Source: Hoylesella oralis ATCC 33269 (GTDB taxonomy: Bacteria > Bacteroidota > Bacteroidia > Bacteroidales > Bacteroidaceae). Taken from it: DNA of 64,000 nt. This document shows positions 62,839 through 64,000 of the stretch, piece after piece (the stretch's first letter is position 1; every line of letters begins with the position of its first letter). The DNA lies in contig NZ_GL833119.1 of NCBI RefSeq assembly GCF_000185145.2, positions 620,001 through 684,000 of the forward strand, given 5' to 3'. A program made the translations under genes and the position numbers. The notes below the pieces were generated by a model, which did no database searches, was not told the DNA's origin, and worked only from the letters and a program-made list of their open reading frames with translations.

Positions 62839-64000
62839 ATGAAAAAATTCTTTCTGCTTTCCATGATGTTGCTCCTTGTAACGCGTATATGGGCCCAAAA
62901 CATCACCGGAACGGTGGTAAATGAGAAGTTATCCCCCGTGTCTTTTGCCAACATATCGCTGCTTCGTGCCGATTCTTCGTTCGTTTCAGGCGCAAAGACC
63001 GATGTACGAGGAGTGTTTCGCATATTGAAAACCGCCGGTGCAAAGTTCCTCAAAATTTCGTGTGTGGGCTATCAAACTAAAATAGTGGCATGCGACAGCA
63101 CCGTTATGGGCAACATTATTTTGAAGAGCGAAGTAAAAACATTGGGTGAAGTTGAAGTGATTTCTCAACAACAACTCATCAAACAAGAGGCCGACAAACT
63201 ATCTTATGCCGTGGAAAAAGATCCCGATGCCGCAACCGTAACCGTGATGGAAATGTTGCGCAAGGTGCCTCTGGTGGCGGTAGACGGGCAGGATAACATC
63301 ACCGTAAAGGGAAGCAGCACCTTTAAAATCTATAAGAACGGTCATCCGGATGCCAGTCTGTCTACCAATCCCAAGGAGGTTTTGAAAGCTATACCTGCCA
63401 ACATGATCAAACGCATAGAGGTGATTACCGAGCCGGGTGCCAAATACGACGCCGAAGGAGCTACAGCCATACTCAACATTGTGATGAAAGAAAACAGCCA
63501 AATCAAAGGTGTTACCGCCACTGTTACGGCAAGGAGTTCCTCACGGAAAGGCGCTATGGCAAGCACATATCTTGCTGCCCAGATCGGTAAACTCGTGGTG
63601 TCGGTGGATTACACTTTCTCCCGACAGAGCAAAGAACAGACACGAACCGAGTCCGAAAATACGCAACAATTCAAGAATACGGGCAATACGCTTGCCGTAA
63701 ACTCGCAAGGAACGAACGCAGGCAATGTGCATTTTGCAAGCGTTATGGCCAGCTACGATATCGATTCGCTCAACCTGATGACGCTGTCTGCCGACGGTTA
63801 CGGTTATACTTTCGATCTGAACCGCACTTCAAACACATCGATGACCGGCGCAGACGGCCGTCTGCTTTATAGATATGCAAGCGATTACCGCTCTCCGGGC
63901 TACAGCTTTGCCAATTGGAACGGCCGCTTCGACTACGAACACCGCACACATCTTAAAGACGAAGTGTTCACTTTCTCTTACATGCTCTCCACCACGAAGC
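62839..64000 (+). CDS. Outer-membrane TonB-type receptor, 3' end outside the window
   Basis: At least 387 aa. Signal peptide MKKFFLLSMMLLLVTRIWAQ; then a CarboxypepD_reg-like domain (NITGTVVNEKLSPVSFANIS), a linker with LGEVEVISQQ that resembles a TonB-box step, and a plug (MEMLRKVPLVAVDGQDNITV; EVITEPGAKYDAEGA). The following strands are the start of a barrel. The type (TonB-linked outer membrane protein with the plug sequence EPGAKYDAEG) is the OMP_b-brl_3-like group and differs from SusC. The frame runs off the right edge. An upstream in-frame ATG at 62812 is less likely. Confidence 0.88.
   Translation, partial: MKKFFLLSMMLLLVTRIWAQNITGTVVNEKLSPVSFANISLLRADSSFVSGAKTDVRGVFRILKTAGAKFLKISCVGYQTKIVACDSTVMGNIILKSEVKTLGEVEVISQQQLIKQEADKLSYAVEKDPDAATVTVMEMLRKVPLVAVDGQDNITVKGSSTFKIYKNGHPDASLSTNPKEVLKAIPANMIKRIEVITEPGAKYDAEGATAILNIVMKENSQIKGVTATVTARSSSRKGAMASTYLAAQIGKLVVSVDYTFSRQSKEQTRTESENTQQFKNTGNTLAVNSQGTNAGNVHFASVMASYDIDSLNLMTLSADGYGYTFDLNRTSNTSMTGADGRLLYRYASDYRSPGYSFANWNGRFDYEHRTHLKDEVFTFSYMLSTTK

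Overview
The window reads as chromosome of a member of the Bacteroidota, most likely Prevotellaceae. Evidence: TAnnTTTG promoter -7 elements with TTTG about 20 bp upstream; a SusC/SusD polysaccharide utilisation locus (PUL) with a hybrid two-component regulator; type IX secretion (T9SS)-like C-terminal tails; a fimbrillin-like lipoprotein; an S46 dipeptidyl-peptidase; and the suf and rimP-nusA-infB gene orders usual in the phylum. The species cannot be fixed by reading alone.

Layout. 1-17250 is mostly housekeeping: a PfkB-type sugar kinase, a flavodiiron protein, an SLC1-type symporter, an S41 protease on the minus strand, tRNA-Asn, then rimP-nusA-infB, sufBCD, sufS, RNase HII and a WYL-domain regulator. 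17777-33893 is a PUL on the minus strand, read from a GH2 glycosidase through an ELWxxDGT-repeat protein, SusC, SusD, a surface lipoprotein and a BNR-repeat protein to a hybrid two-component sensor-regulator. Substrate binding and import (SusCD plus lipoprotein), hydrolysis (GH2 and perhaps the BNR protein) and sensing would work as one unit.

34588-43600 is an accessory region. It holds a two-gene minus-strand operon (a 72-aa peptide, then a fimbrillin/FISUMP-like lipoprotein), an AraC-type regulator on the plus strand, and a graveyard of decayed mobile DNA: an internally deleted IS30, two degenerate IS982 copies, and two convergent tyrosine-recombinase pseudogenes that both break off at the same catalytic-domain motif. 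A tRNA-Met and fragments of a secreted protein and of a second small peptide follow. The most interesting signals are here: the peptide family, and a 21-bp-spaced direct repeat just upstream of the fimbrillin-operon promoter that looks like an AraC-type activator site.

43794-64000 returns to core genes: a Ca2+-type P-type ATPase, a HAD phosphatase, RibF, a CPBP membrane protease, a deletion scar joining an MFS and an AraC fragment, an ECF sigma factor with a probable anti-sigma protein, ArgB, SpeA, AroK, TopA, a SpmA/SpmB-like fusion with an apparently leaderless promoter, a flippase, an S46 peptidase, an unknown anchored protein, and the start of a TonB-type outer-membrane receptor cut by the window edge. 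I saw no CRISPR array, rRNA or complete prophage.
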